A stretch of DNA of 64,000 nucleotides. Origin: Limanda limanda. Lineage: Eukaryota > Chordata > Actinopteri > Pleuronectiformes > Pleuronectidae. The stretch is from the NCBI RefSeq assembly GCF_963576545.1, contig NC_083655.1, positions 3,301,871-3,365,870 of the forward strand, read 5' to 3'. A model generated the notes under the pieces. It had not been told where the DNA came from and did no database searches. It saw only the letters and a program-made list of their open reading frames with translations. This document shows positions 25,310-37,150 of the stretch, one piece after another. Positions within the stretch are counted from its first letter, which is position 1. Every line of letters starts with the position of its first letter. Made by a program: the position numbers and the translations under genes.

Positions 25310-25548
25310 GAAAACAACACAAAAAATTTCCACAAATTTTGGTGGAAGGATAAGACCCAGTAATTATTTTTAATCATTTTTGCCCATTTTCGAGAAACTA
25401 ATTTATGGATCTTGATGGTAAAAACATAAAAAGAGGAATATTTGGCAGAATGGTTTCAGAGTGTGTTCAGTGTTTTGCAGCTTCAGAGAGTTCCAGGGGT
25501 CTGCTGAGCGATGGGAGGGGCTCGTGCTCTACTGAGACACGTTCTGGT
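25310..25548 (+). repeat. teleost interspersed repeat, copy 2 of 3
   Basis: It shares with the copy at 19385-19737 the blocks 'ttttggtggaagga', 'cccattttcgagaaac', 'atggatcttgatgg' and a closing 'gctctactgag'. It is truncated at its left end. It is non-coding. Confidence 0.5.
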
Positions 25549-28500
25549 TTATTATTAAGAGACAAGTTTATTTAAGCGTTTTCTGATTTGATCCCCTCTG
25601 AAATATACACAAACATTTAAAAAATGAATGGCAATAGTAAGTAGCACTGATTCCACTGGTGCATAATGTCTGTCGCTTTAGCTTTAGCTGACTTGTGCCT
25701 GAGAAACGGGTGTAATGTAATATACAAAATGCATTATTTATTGCACTGGTTTGGTTTGTCAGGCAGCGTCTCTGCTCCCAGTAAATGATCGTGCACGAGC
25801 AAACATCGCTCGACATCAAACTAACCGGTGTTTTCAAATCAGATCTGGCCACAGTCTCCATCACGGTGGAGACTGTGAATCACTCAGCAACCTGAGCAGT
25901 TCGGAGCCCACTGGTGAAAAATGAGGAAATGAGAGCCCGACGTGTCCTGCAGGCGAAACCCTCTCTGGGTCTGTGTGGCACCGGAGATGATCCACATCAT
26001 AATTCTCCTGTTAGGGAAACGGGAGTCGGTGAGCAGCTCTGCATCGATTTGCTCTTTTCTGAGCTCTGTCTGCACCATGAACAGCTCTGGAAGGCAAACA
26101 GCTCCACTGGTTCTCAAAACAAAGATCTCCCACCTCTTAATTTAGCCGTCTGACCACTGCCTGTTGTCATTTTGTCAGCGGATGATGATGTTTTCATTCT
26201 GCAGGACCACCCCGGTGCACTCAGGACCCTTACAGTCGGTGTTTGTGGACAGGAAACCACACGACAGCCGAGCGAATCCAAACCCGAGCACATTAGCATG
26301 AGCTGCTGAGGTTTCCTCTGGTCCCAGTGTAGTGATGAGCCTCTCACAGCCTGGGGCCTCGAAGCCGAGCCGAGGTTTTATTGACATGGAGCACCCGGCT
26401 TCGCTGTGACCGCCACCACAGCGTCCCGGCCTGATCCCCCCCCCCCACAATCCCGCCTCAGAGCCGCAGATGCCAATGTTGAAGAACACAGCAGGGAGCG
26501 GCGGAGAAGAAGGAGGCTACACACGAGTCAGAGTGCCAGAGAGAGGACAGAGAGAGAAAGACCTTGTTAATTTCTTCTCTCAATAGTTTGATTTCAGAGC
26601 GAAAGAGACAGAAAACATGTTTCCTGAGGAAGAGCGAGGTTCAAAGAGGCAGCAGGCTTTTACTACACGCTCAAAAACAAGAAGCAAAACAAAAGGAAGC
26701 AGTAAAAATAAAAGGGTCATACAGAATTCAATCTTTTTAGGCGGAGGCAGTGAAGTCAAGTTTCTGACTCCTCCAAACAGAGGGTGGGATCAGTTTACTT
26801 TGAAATGTCGTCAGTTACTTAAAAACAAAAGTCGTGGCAACTTTTCATGGGTAACTAAATGCACTGGATTCAAACACGCATTGAAATACCACAAATTAAT
26901 TGATGTTTATTTGACCCAAATACGTATTAAGCTTTCAACTTATTGAAATGAAAATGAACTGATGAGCAAATGGTTTGAAAAAAGCAACACAATCCACCTT
27001 ATCTAGAAAAACAGAGAATGAAACCCATCAAGCGTTTCTTCAGTCGAGGTGTGTGCACGTCGATGATAAAGTAATAACACCTTTTTTTCCAAATGTAATC
27101 CAGGTTTACATCTCCTCTTCAGGTAATCTGTTACAGCTGAGCTCCGCCCACACACAAACTCCAGAGCAGAGAAGGTGGAGGCGAACCAGGCGAGAAAAAG
27201 ACATTGATCCTGTATGAAAGGACGATGTTTCTCCTCAGCAGCAGCACGGCAGATCCAAACCGCGACAAATGCATTCTGCAGCCGGACTAGAAAACGCCGC
27301 CATGACAGTCGGCGAGAATGAGCAGCGATGAAATTGACCACGCTACATAGTAATTGGCTGAAAAAGGAGAGGCCGTGCACCAATTACCCGTTACTATGCC
27401 AACTGGTCCAGCAAGCGATGTATGGGCTCAACGCAAAGGGCACGTTGGAGAAGCCGAACATGAGAGCGGAGCCGGGTCCTTGTTTGCTCGACCATCAGCT
27501 GGACTGAGGGACGATGCAGACAACATGAAGACAACGTGCCTCTTAAATTCTGAAACTTTGAATAAGATGCTGTTACTTATTAATATTGATTCGCAGTGCA
27601 CTGTCCTGGAGAGTAATCCGCCCTCTGCCCCGTTAAATTTAATATTATTATTCCAGCCACGAGAAATTCACTTACTTGATTAATTGCTTGATTAATTTCA
27701 TTACAGCTAAACAATTATGGCCCCAGTTGCCGTCTGCCTGTCTGTGGGTGGAAACAGCTTTAGTATCGACTGTGCTTTACAGCAGCGAGTGGGAAACATC
27801 ACGATGGAAAGGAGGTTCCATACCTCACATTTTATACCCCGGCCCTTATACCCGGGCTTTGCTGAATGTCTTCGCGTCTCCACCTCGGCGTATACGAGAT
27901 TACGGGGATTCACAAATTGTCTGTTGGTGTAAGTTCAAACATGTCAGCAGAGCTCTGACACCGAGTCGGAGGGAATAAAGATTCCGACTTCACTTTGGTG
28001 GATTTATGGCTCTTTGGTGCCGTGTGAAGGAAAGTGTCACCGCGAGAGACTTGAGGAGCAGCTACGGGGAATGTTCCTGACAAACAGCAAAGCACTTCTC
28101 TGTGCCGGGAGACTTTTTATATCGTATCGAGCACCGAGTCAGACACAGAAGGGAAATGAGACCAAAGAGGTGGAGGTGATTGTTATTAACCAGGATGCAG
28201 AGAGAGAGAGAGAAAAGACACATGTTGCATTCTTCAAAGTGTGAAACCTACAGCGGCGTCTACACAACCCGACGTACGGGTCATTCCAGGAAACGCAGGA
28301 AACCATTAAAGCTCAGGTTGGAAGCTACACTTTGAAAATATGAATCCATCACATCCCACCTCCTCCCTTCAAAGCTTCCACCCCCCCCCCAGGGCACATG
28401 AGGTTCTCTCGCTGTTGTTCTGCTCGGGGATGTCTTCGTCTTTACCTGCGAATTCCAGCTGCACTTTATCTGCCCTCTTCTCCACAACTCGCTCTCCAGC

Positions 28501-30020
28501 CTCTGGAAACTCGTCTGTGCTTAAGTGGGGCTTGTGTTGTGTCGGGGGCCGCCAGGGGCACGGGCGGGGGGGCGTCCGCATGTGACAGGTACGCTGATCC
28601 AACGAATGAAATGAAAACAAAACACAATGAACAAGTTTCATTTGGTCCGAGCGAAAATCACCGGCCGTGTTTATTACGGTCCTGCGAGGAAACTTAGACG
28701 ACTTTGTTTGTTGATGGCGATCGAGACGTGAGGAGAATTTTCAATTTCAACAAATAAGATGGAAAAAAACAATTTCCCCAGCTCCACCTTTAACAGGTTA
28801 AGAGCCACAGCGCGAGAGACGCACACAAACAACCCTCGCATGGCTTCCTCTCCCCTGATGCTCGGCAAGGATCTGATAATCAAATGAAGCATAGTTGCAT
28901 GAAAGACTAGAACAAGGCCTGTGTTTGTCCCAGTCAGGTTTCTATATTCCCTATTAATCACACATCAGTGCACAGCGACAACATCTAAGAGCACAAAACA
29001 TAATCCAAAGGGACACGGTGAACTTCTCTCCACGGCGGCCGTGGATTCCATTTCACAATCAATTTGATCCGCTTTCAAATGCAAATCCGCGATGTCGCTC
29101 GTCTGCATATCGAGTCGATTCCTCTCGAGTGACTGAGCACGTTTTGGGGGAGCCGCTCGTGTGATCTGCTCAAAGCGATGACGCCGCCTTCCTGCCTGTC
29201 GGGAGGAGCAACGTTTCCCATTTAAGTTGTGCTGGCTCTGTTTCACTAGATTTGATTCAATATGCAGAGGCCCTTTGAGAAATCAGACAGCCTGGAGGGT
29301 GTGTGGCACAGTAATGTGGCCCTGAATGGAAAGTGTGATTATTGAGAGGCGAACGCAGAGAGCAGAGCAAATGACAAACTGCATCTCTCTATCTAACCAG
29401 CCGGGCTCCACTGAACTTAGAATATCATAATTATCATTGTGATTATCGTCGTGAGCACAACTTACTGTTCCTTTGCTTTAGTCACTGACCTTTAACCCCA
29501 ATGCCAACCCCATCTATAAATCTACTGATCACCTCCATGCTTTCCATGTTAATGGCGTTTGCTAAAAGTGGCTCTTGTTGCTAGGCGACCATACATTTCA
29601 AGCACGCACTTGGCATCGTATTTATTACAATTTGTTCCCGATCGCCTCATTGGCTCATGTCCTGAGACGTGTGAACATCCTTTCGGCTCCGGGTACATTT
29701 GTTCAAACAGCTCCACTCTGCAAAAGGTCATAACGGTTTCCCCTCAAACTTCAAAGTTAATTTGGTTTTGTGTAGATATCTATAATATCCCTGCATACTT
29801 GCAATGTTATTTATGTATAAGTGCACCTTCAGATAATAGTATAATAATAATAATAATGTGCATGTTTTGAATGGTGATGAATTCTCCTGTGCTCTTCCTG
29901 ACTCGTGCATTTGTAAAATCAAGATTTTATATATAAATATTGATGTTGCGTAAATCTGCAGGACTTCATTATTATATTTTTTGTAAGGTAATCCGATTGA
30001 ATGTCATGCACTGTCATGCA
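25549..30020. other. long non-coding stretch without genes
   Basis: A mixed stretch with C runs at 26436-26446 (11) and near 28381-28390. Short, unrelated open frames (up to 126 codons, 27003-27383 minus) carry no recognisable domain. AT-motif-rich parts such as 27590-27720 and 29540-29770 have the texture of conserved non-coding DNA but cannot be tested here. No RNA gene was found. Confidence 0.5.
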
Positions 30021-30168
30021 CCTCCTCCTCCTCCTCCTCTTCCTCTTCCTCTTCCTCCTCCTCCTCCTCCTCCTCCTCCTCCTCCTCCTCCTCCTCCTCC
30101 TCCTCCTCCTCCTCCTCCTCCTCCTCCTCCTCCTCCTCCTCCTCCTCCTCCTCCTCCTCCTCCTCCTC
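30021..30168. repeat. 148-bp CTC/CCT trinucleotide array
   Basis: A near-perfect CTC array with a few TTC interruptions at its left end. One strand is all pyrimidine and the other all purine, so triplex (H-DNA) structure is possible. Open frames over it encode poly-Pro, poly-Leu, poly-Glu or poly-Gly depending on frame, and none is a gene. Confidence 0.97.
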
Positions 30169-33100
30169 TGTATTCCTCAGGCAGCCCTTCACCCCCGTTC
30201 ATTATTTACCCGACCCGGTCACTGCATGTTTAGGAGCTGTAGTGATTCTGAATATCTTTGGTCAGAATCGATACTCATGAACAACACCTGTCGGCGAACA
30301 TGACAGAATATATGATAGTAGAAACTCGACGTTCATTAGAGAAGTTCAGGTTCCTCCCGACAGGCAATTTACCAGTTTAGCCGACATAACCAGAAAAAAT
30401 ACATATTACTGTAATGTTATTCATAAATGCCTGACAGGTTCTGACAACTGAATGAACTCCTGTGCATGTGAGGACTAACAGCTGCACGACTACTCAACTG
30501 AAACGCAACATCATCAGTTTTCACCAGAAATTGGTAATTGTGCAAATTGACAATTGTACCTGGTGATTTCTAGAGATGCAGCATTTGCAATTTGTTTAAA
30601 AAGGGAATGAGAAATGTCAAATGTGTGGTGAAGTGTCCAGTTGTTTGCAGGTTTATTTGTGTTATTTCTGTATTTGTATATGTATTTATTCATTGATATG
30701 TAAGATTTATTCTAAAGCGACGCCCAAATTGTAGGTTTAGTCGTGTTTTAAAGATAAATTTGGTTCTTCCGGGTGTCTGGACACAGGAAAACAGAGTCTA
30801 TGGTTTGAATTGCAGGATGTCTAACACCGAATTGAAATGTCAATCTTTATTTTCATTATCGATTCCAGTGAAGTGGACAAAATATTGGAAGCAGAAGCGC
30901 CTGCAGCACCAGAGATTACCACAGAGTGAACGATCACTGTAATCTGTAATGATTCAACAATATCTGTACATTCATTAATGTCAATAACTAATCTGTACCT
31001 ATGGACACATGTGATAAACAGGTAAAGTGTGTGTTTGTCATCAGGTGTCATGGAGATCTAACACTCGAAAAGTGGCACCAAGAGAAAAAATTGTGATTGT
31101 CACTACTTTCTCTCACTTTTCAGCAACAATGGAGTCGTGCAAACACAATAATCCACGAGCTCCACTACATTTACTCGTGCCTGTCTTCTTCCAGGAGACT
31201 GGTTTTGTCAACACACACAAAAAACTCCTCTGCACATTTGCATTGTTATTGTGAAAATGACAGAAAAATATACAATTGAAACCCACAGAGCCGGTCCGGT
31301 CACATAGAAAACACAGCGTGGACCGTCGCCCATAAATATCAGATCGACAAAACAAATTGCATTTGCTTGCCGGCTGAGCATCTCTTTCTTTCTCTTTCTC
31401 TCCCTCCCTCTCTCTCTCTCCCTCTCCCTCTCTCTCCACAGTCCTCCTGTTCCATTCAGACTCTGAGGGGATTGAAGCCAGCACTGTAAAGCCAGGCTCC
31501 CGACGGGCCCTTAAACTGTAAATGTTTTCACACCAGGCCAGCTGAACCTGCAGTGTGCAGCCAAAGCGTGACATGCATTCACACAGCGCGTTACACCGCG
31601 ATCAATGACATGTGCTGGTCAGGTGAGCTGCTCCTTAACCTTCAGCACCGGCGGAAGATGAATGGCGTCAACGGGGGAGAGGCTGTGATTCAGCGAGCGA
31701 GTGCAGCTGGACGAATGGAACAAAATGGCTCATCATGCACGACATAAAAGATTAATAGGCTTGTTTTGTCAGATGAAGTAGAAAGGTACATTTTAGAAAA
31801 GGCTGGAAGCGCAGACGTACGACTAATTGCAGGTGTTTACAGACAATGCAAAGTGGTTTCCGTCTAAGTGCCAAAGTGACTTTGCTTTGTCTTTGCTGGT
31901 AAATAGACGAATAAAAAAGGGAATCAATGAGTAATGTCGCCATCTGTTAATGTCAATTCAAACAGCCATAGAGTTGATTTCTCAGGTGCTGGAGTGTGTT
32001 CGAACCTGAGGGATAACCAAGGAGGAATCTGTTGCAGTAGTTCATGCCATTTGTATTTGGTTTATTGTTTAGTTGATGGCTACTTCGTCCTCGGTCACCT
32101 TTTCTGTTCCCTTCCTCTCAAAGTTTCCTCGGTAACATCAAAACTTCATGAAAAACAGTTTGGCAAAAAAGAAAAACAAGCTTGTGAAAAGAAAAACCTG
32201 AAACCCAGCTTTCATTTATTCATTTAACTTTGTTTAACCTGTAAACTTCTGGAGTTCTAATGTTTATTTCACGAGGAAAAACCTCAGTAGAAAGAGTTTC
32301 TGTTTAAACGCTGTAGATGGATAGATGTATAAATCATATGTGCAAACATTGAAGCCAATTTCCTCTGTAAACACCATTTTAAAGATAATTATTTTCCCAT
32401 TCCATTGCACTGATATGGATTTCACACTCAGGTCTCTCATCAATAATTGTATATAATTCCAATAGCTTTACTCTATGGCTCTTTATTGTAATTTCATACA
32501 TTTCAGGTCCTCTATCCCCATTAACAAACTCAACCACGGAACTAAATGCAATTCATAACATATGCATTATTGAATTAAAGTAAACTAAGACTGCTGCAAG
32601 CTTCCTCCTCTTCTTCTTCTCTTTTCTCCTGCTCCCTCTTTACTAAATAAAATGCTTTTCACCATCTGGTCCCTCAGGCGACTCTGAGACGACACTTCAG
32701 AAATACTCATATGTGTGAAATTCGGATTAGTAAACTCGCTCTAATCACTCATTTAATTCTTAAGACCGTCATAGCACGCTCGCTAATGTCTTGTAAATCT
32801 ACAAAAGCTGACGTGCTGGGGTCTGTGCTGACGTGTTGCAGGGGGAATATACACGAGCCTAATTCTACTTTATGTGCTGCCACTTGGTTTCCAGCGTGTT
32901 GGGTTTTTTTTGTGTGTGGGGGGGGGGATCGGGTTTCAAAAGGGACACTTTTGGATTTCTCCGTGCAATTTAGTACTTGAACACAGCAGGGACTATTACA
33001 GAATTACAAAGTGCTACAGGGAACTTGAGCCGGGCTTAATGTGTGGGCAGGGTTTCTTTGATTAGCCTCTGATACGGGAAAATGGCTCCAACGGCTCAAT

Positions 33101-34548
33101 TTTGTGACCACGCTACTACCTCAAGATCCAAGTCATTGATTTTTGTTTGAATTAAATGGAAAAATTGTTCTAATTTCAACCGTGCAACATCCCAGGCTTT
33201 TTGTGATCCCTTTTATAAACCTCTGATATATTAATAATACCTGTTGGTGAACAGAAACCAGGCAGGGGCAGAGTTCTGGAGCTTGATAGTACAGATACTA
33301 GTTTCTCCCCTAAACAAGTACACAATACCGCCTTGCCTTTGTTGGCTAATTCATGAAATCAATGCTCCCTCTTTAATTATTTAGTGCACTGCTACTTGCA
33401 GGGGAAATATATGTGGATGTGGATGTGTGAATGGCCACATCACTTTCAAAATAAAACTCAGAAAACAGCATGAAACAGCATAAACTAAACGCACATTATC
33501 GTACAAATGCTCGTGCGTGTTCACAGATAATCGCACATGGAGCAGACGGATTATCTCATCGGCTGCGACACGGAAACATGCTTTGCTTGGATGTGAATAT
33601 TAATAAGCAAACTAGTGCAATCACACATGATTTGCAGAGAGATAATAACACGGATTCACACGCTGTGGGTAGCAGTGTTTTCTAGATGTTTTGATGTTGG
33701 TCTCAAAGAGAGACAGATCTCTCAGAAGAGACACACACCGTGCACATTTAAGACGTCTGTTTGGCATCACAGCCGTTCACTTGTATGAGCAAATAAAACC
33801 TCGGCTCCACTCGGCTTGCAGGGAGCCTTCACACGGATCCATAAAGCTGTCAGCAGCTGCCTCTCCACCGGCCTGTAATGTGCAGCCACAGCGGTGAAAT
33901 AAACACCGGCTTCCCCTCTGCAGTACAATGTCATCATGCATCTCGGAAGTAACCAAAACAAGCAGGCACACGCAGGCGTGGTCTGAAGACCCTGCAGGCG
34001 CCTGCAGCTCCTGGAACACATGGAGGTAAAAGCACCTCCTCTACACGCTGAGGCCTCCTGCTGAGCTTGATTATATGTGACATCAAATTATATCTCATCC
34101 CGTTTATTAAACAGACGGCTGGCAAAAGCACACATTTTTAACAGGTTCTCTATCATATGCAGAATAGTCTTTTTGTACCACAGTCATGAAGCCCACTGGT
34201 CGAAGCACATCGACGAGAATCATCAACGCACATGCATCGCTAAATATAGGGATGAGAAATCTAATAATATCCTTTTCAAGGACCTGCACTCTCCTAGAAA
34301 AACAATCCTTGCCTGGGGCTTATTGATTTCATATGAATACATGTTTGATTCTATAACAAATACCATAAATCTGCTCAGTATGTACAAAGAGATTAGACAA
34401 TGAATCACACTTTGCTGGAGTGTTGAATAAGCCTTTCATTCGGCTCCTTCTCAGGGAGGCAGCCGGACGCAGGTCCTTTGAAACGTGGGAGAAACCTGCC
34501 TCATTAACACCATGACACGGGCGGAGATACCGGCCCATCCCGATGCAT
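30169..34548. other. long non-coding stretch without genes
   Basis: Contains a CT-rich tract (31379-31437) and a G10 run (32918-32927). The 153-codon minus frame at 31113-31574 runs through the CT tract (Glu-Arg runs) and is not supported. The block 32690-33110 is unique, with little low complexity outside the G run, and looks regulatory, but conservation cannot be shown here. Confidence 0.5.
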
Positions 34549-34571
34549 CTCTCTCTCTCTCTCTCTCTCTC
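34549..34571. repeat. short (CT)n tract
   Basis: About 23 bp of CT dinucleotides. Confidence 0.9.
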
Positions 34572-35187
34572 CTTTCTCTTTTCAATTTGGGTAAAAATCA
34601 AGGCGAGATACTGGACGCAGACATCAGACGCCGCAGTGACAGATGGCAAACTCCTGATTTATTTTCACGCTTGAGCCGCTGCCCCTGCCATGGGACCGGG
34701 GTTTCAAAGGAGTGACATTAATCTTTCGCGAGTCTCACACTGGGCTGAGGAACTAGTTCAAGGTGGAACCAATATAAGACTAAAGTCCCAGGAATTGACG
34801 AAGCATGCGAAGGCCGTTCAAAAGGGAGACGATCAGCTCGGGGAGGAGACGACCATGATGGACGTCACTGCTCCTGTGCAGATCCAGGATGTCGTCTGGA
34901 CCACGAGACGTCAGCGTTCGAATCCGGGACAGTTCGGCCTAATATCTGGAGGCTGCAAAACTGTCCAGATGCGTCATCCAGCTTAATTTACAGATCACGG
35001 CTTGATCCTAATAAGGCAATGATGAGGTCGCGACCCTCATTGGATAAAATCATAACCCTAAACAACATTCACTGAAGCGGCCTGATGTGGAACAGCATCA
35101 ATGCGACGGCTTTAATAAACTCTAATTGACTGGTTTGTGAAATTGCCAACCTCCACATGATGAAAGGCAGATAAAAGCCTCTGATGT

Positions 35188-35188
<1 letters not shown>
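34572..35188. other. non-coding, nothing recognised
   Basis: A frame at 34690-34986 (98 codons) has no motif. A GTTCGAATCC string at about 34916 resembles a tRNA B box, but no A box or cloverleaf fits upstream. The block 34985-35175 is AT-motif-rich unique sequence. Confidence 0.5.
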
Positions 35189-35221
<33 letters not shown>

Positions 35222-35297
35222 CTTTTTTTAGCCATTTCTTTTTCTTCTTTATTTTATTGAAGTTGGAGGTGTGTGGGGGGGGGGGGGGGGGGGGGGG
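35189..35297. repeat. (CT)n tract followed by a 23-base G run
   Basis: A CT array of about 33 bp (35189-35221) is followed by a T-rich stretch and then 23 uninterrupted G residues (35275-35297). The G run can form G-quadruplexes and the CT array triplex DNA. Such runs are also sites of sequencing and assembly error, so its length is uncertain. Confidence 0.95.
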
Positions 35298-36529
35298 ACG
35301 TCACAGAACAGCAGCCGGCAGGAAGCTTGTCTGAAAAGCCCCTGATCCGGGCCTTCATCTGATCCTAATGAGCTGCGCTAATGAAATATGATAAAACAGC
35401 CTCCCACTGAAGCCCAGGGCGCTCGGCCATTACCGAGGTTAAATGTCAACAGTAAACAAAACACACACAGAGCCGATTTCCTCCCCGAGCCCGTTCACCG
35501 AGTGGATTAAGCGGGAAAATTCCATTTCACCTGGACACCCACAGTGTATATATAAACACGTCAAAGTTTCTCACGATGCTTTGTAAATTCCAAACTTTAA
35601 AGTTCCTTTTGTCAATCTGTGGGTTTCCTATGAGTCGTGTGTGTGTGGATGGCTGCTGTTCCCGGGCGGAGAGATGCTCCTTGTTCAGAATAAGCAGTGC
35701 ATGGTGTTCCCTGCCACTTTCACTCAGCTCCTCTCCGCCTCCTCACGAGGATTTCCAGACACCTGAGTGAGACGTTCACAATTCCGGCTTCCTCCAGCGA
35801 AACCTTGGGGCCCGCGCTGATGGAGCCTCTGATGACAATGATGGATGCAGCCGTCAGCGAGACTGACATGCTCGGCTAAATTATATTAGATTCAAACTAT
35901 TTTTTAGTCCTTTTCAAGGCTAATGTTGCGACGAGATGAGGCACATGTCGGGGGGGATACTCGCTCCTCAGAGACGCAGGCTGACAGCAGCAGTGGCACT
36001 CCATTCGTCATGTGGCACCGGGAGCTGATACGTCCAATACATGACCTCAGATATTATTATGTAATGATAATTTGCTTCTTGTTTTTGAGGAAGAACTGAT
36101 CAATTTTCTGTTCTTCGTAAAAAATATAATCAGGAAATCTTTCAAATCTTAAATCTTTGTCAGTCTTCAAGCATCCGATTGTGGTGCCTTTTCTGTTGAG
36201 GCCATTTATAATCCATAATTAATTAAATTCTTAAAGCCTGGTCACCGGCTCCCTGAGGTGGAGCTTCATTTAATGTTTAACAAAGTACCACAAGATGCCA
36301 GCAGGCCACATTAAGGGAAGGATTACTGACCAGTTACGAGGGGGCGGAGCTTAGGGACCTCTGACCACAAGGGCTAAGTGTCCACGGCTTGAAAGTAAAA
36401 CCTCACAAACCTCCGGACAAGACGTTTCCACTTAAATCTTGATTATTCAAACCATTTGCGTTCATCGATTTTTATTTGACTAATTGAGGTTTCCCATTTT
36501 TGATTAAACGTCCCAATATCAGACAAGCT
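35298..36529. other. non-coding; isolated TATA-like site
   Basis: A good TATA-like string, tatatataaac, lies at about 35545-35556. The frame that follows (from 35576) has no recognisable content, so I do not call a promoter. 35320-35460 is unique and AT-motif-containing. Nothing else was recognised. Confidence 0.45.
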
Positions 36530-36760
36530 TAAAGGAATATTTTGACATTCTGGGAAATATTTATTTTCATGCTTAGGGTGAGTTGAAAAAGATCAATATC
36601 ACTTTCCTCTGGTTTGTTAAACATAAAGCTGGAGCATGAGAACAGCTTAGCTCCGCTGGGACCGGAGGGGGAAGCATCTGCCGTTGTTCTGTCCGAATAT
36701 AAAATATAAAACCTCTGCATCTCGTGTAATGTACAGAACTTTGGGCGATTTTAAGCATTT
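36530..36760 (+). repeat. decayed teleost interspersed repeat
   Basis: It opens 'aaaggaatattttgacattc', then 'tgggaaatatttattttcat', 'agttgaaaaagatcaatatc' and 'aacataaagctggagcatga', then 'acagcttagct'. This is the order of a familiar percomorph repeat. Minus-strand frames over it are not genes. Class unknown, right end uncertain. Confidence 0.5.
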
Positions 36761-37019
36761 TTTCATCTAATTCTTGGCAAGAAAAAGAGAAAAATGAAGA
36801 ACAATAGTGAAAGAAAATGTTGAAACGCCTCTGGCACAATAAGTGAGAGCATTATATCGGTCCAAAGTTATTTCACAGGTCAAACCTAGAAACACAGCAA
36901 AGAACAGATAGTTTATATATATGATCGTTTCTAAATTATTTTGCAAAGAGAGAAGTTTCACAACCAATTCTGTGGGAAAAGCTGCAGAGAGAGTGAAACT
37001 AAACTATTGGATCCCACAA
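36761..37019. other. non-coding, nothing recognised
   Basis: AT-rich sequence between two old repeats. No gene signals. Confidence 0.5.
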
Positions 37020-37150
37020 CATTTATTCTGATCTGTTCCAAAGTTTACTGAGGTCTTTCCTGACCCACAGCACATCCACCAAGTTCTGTGGTGACGTGTC
37101 CAGTAGATTATCATCCTGATAACTAACAGACAGACACACAAAACGTAAAC
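37020..37150 (-). repeat. teleost interspersed repeat, copy 3 of 3
   Basis: Read on the minus strand this fragment gives 'gtgtgtctgtctgttagtta', then 'aatctactggacacg' and 'cagaacttggtggatg'. This follows the order of the family at 19385-19737 (ctgttag..., ctattggacgg, ...). It is a short, inverted, decayed copy. Confidence 0.4.

Noticed and set aside
30021..30168. Poly-Pro, poly-Leu, poly-Glu or poly-Gly proteins
   Set aside because: The frames are open in several phases of both strands only because of the CTC array.
31113..31574. 153-codon minus-strand frame
   Set aside because: Its middle is Arg-Glu runs from a CT-rich tract, and there is no domain or splice context.
34850..34935. tRNA gene suggested by GTTCGAATCC
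   Set aside because: There is no A box at the right distance and no cloverleaf stems can be drawn.
35545..35600. Promoter from the TATA-like string tatatataaac
   Set aside because: The following frame is unrecognised and there is no CpG or splice support. TATA-like strings are frequent in AT-rich DNA.
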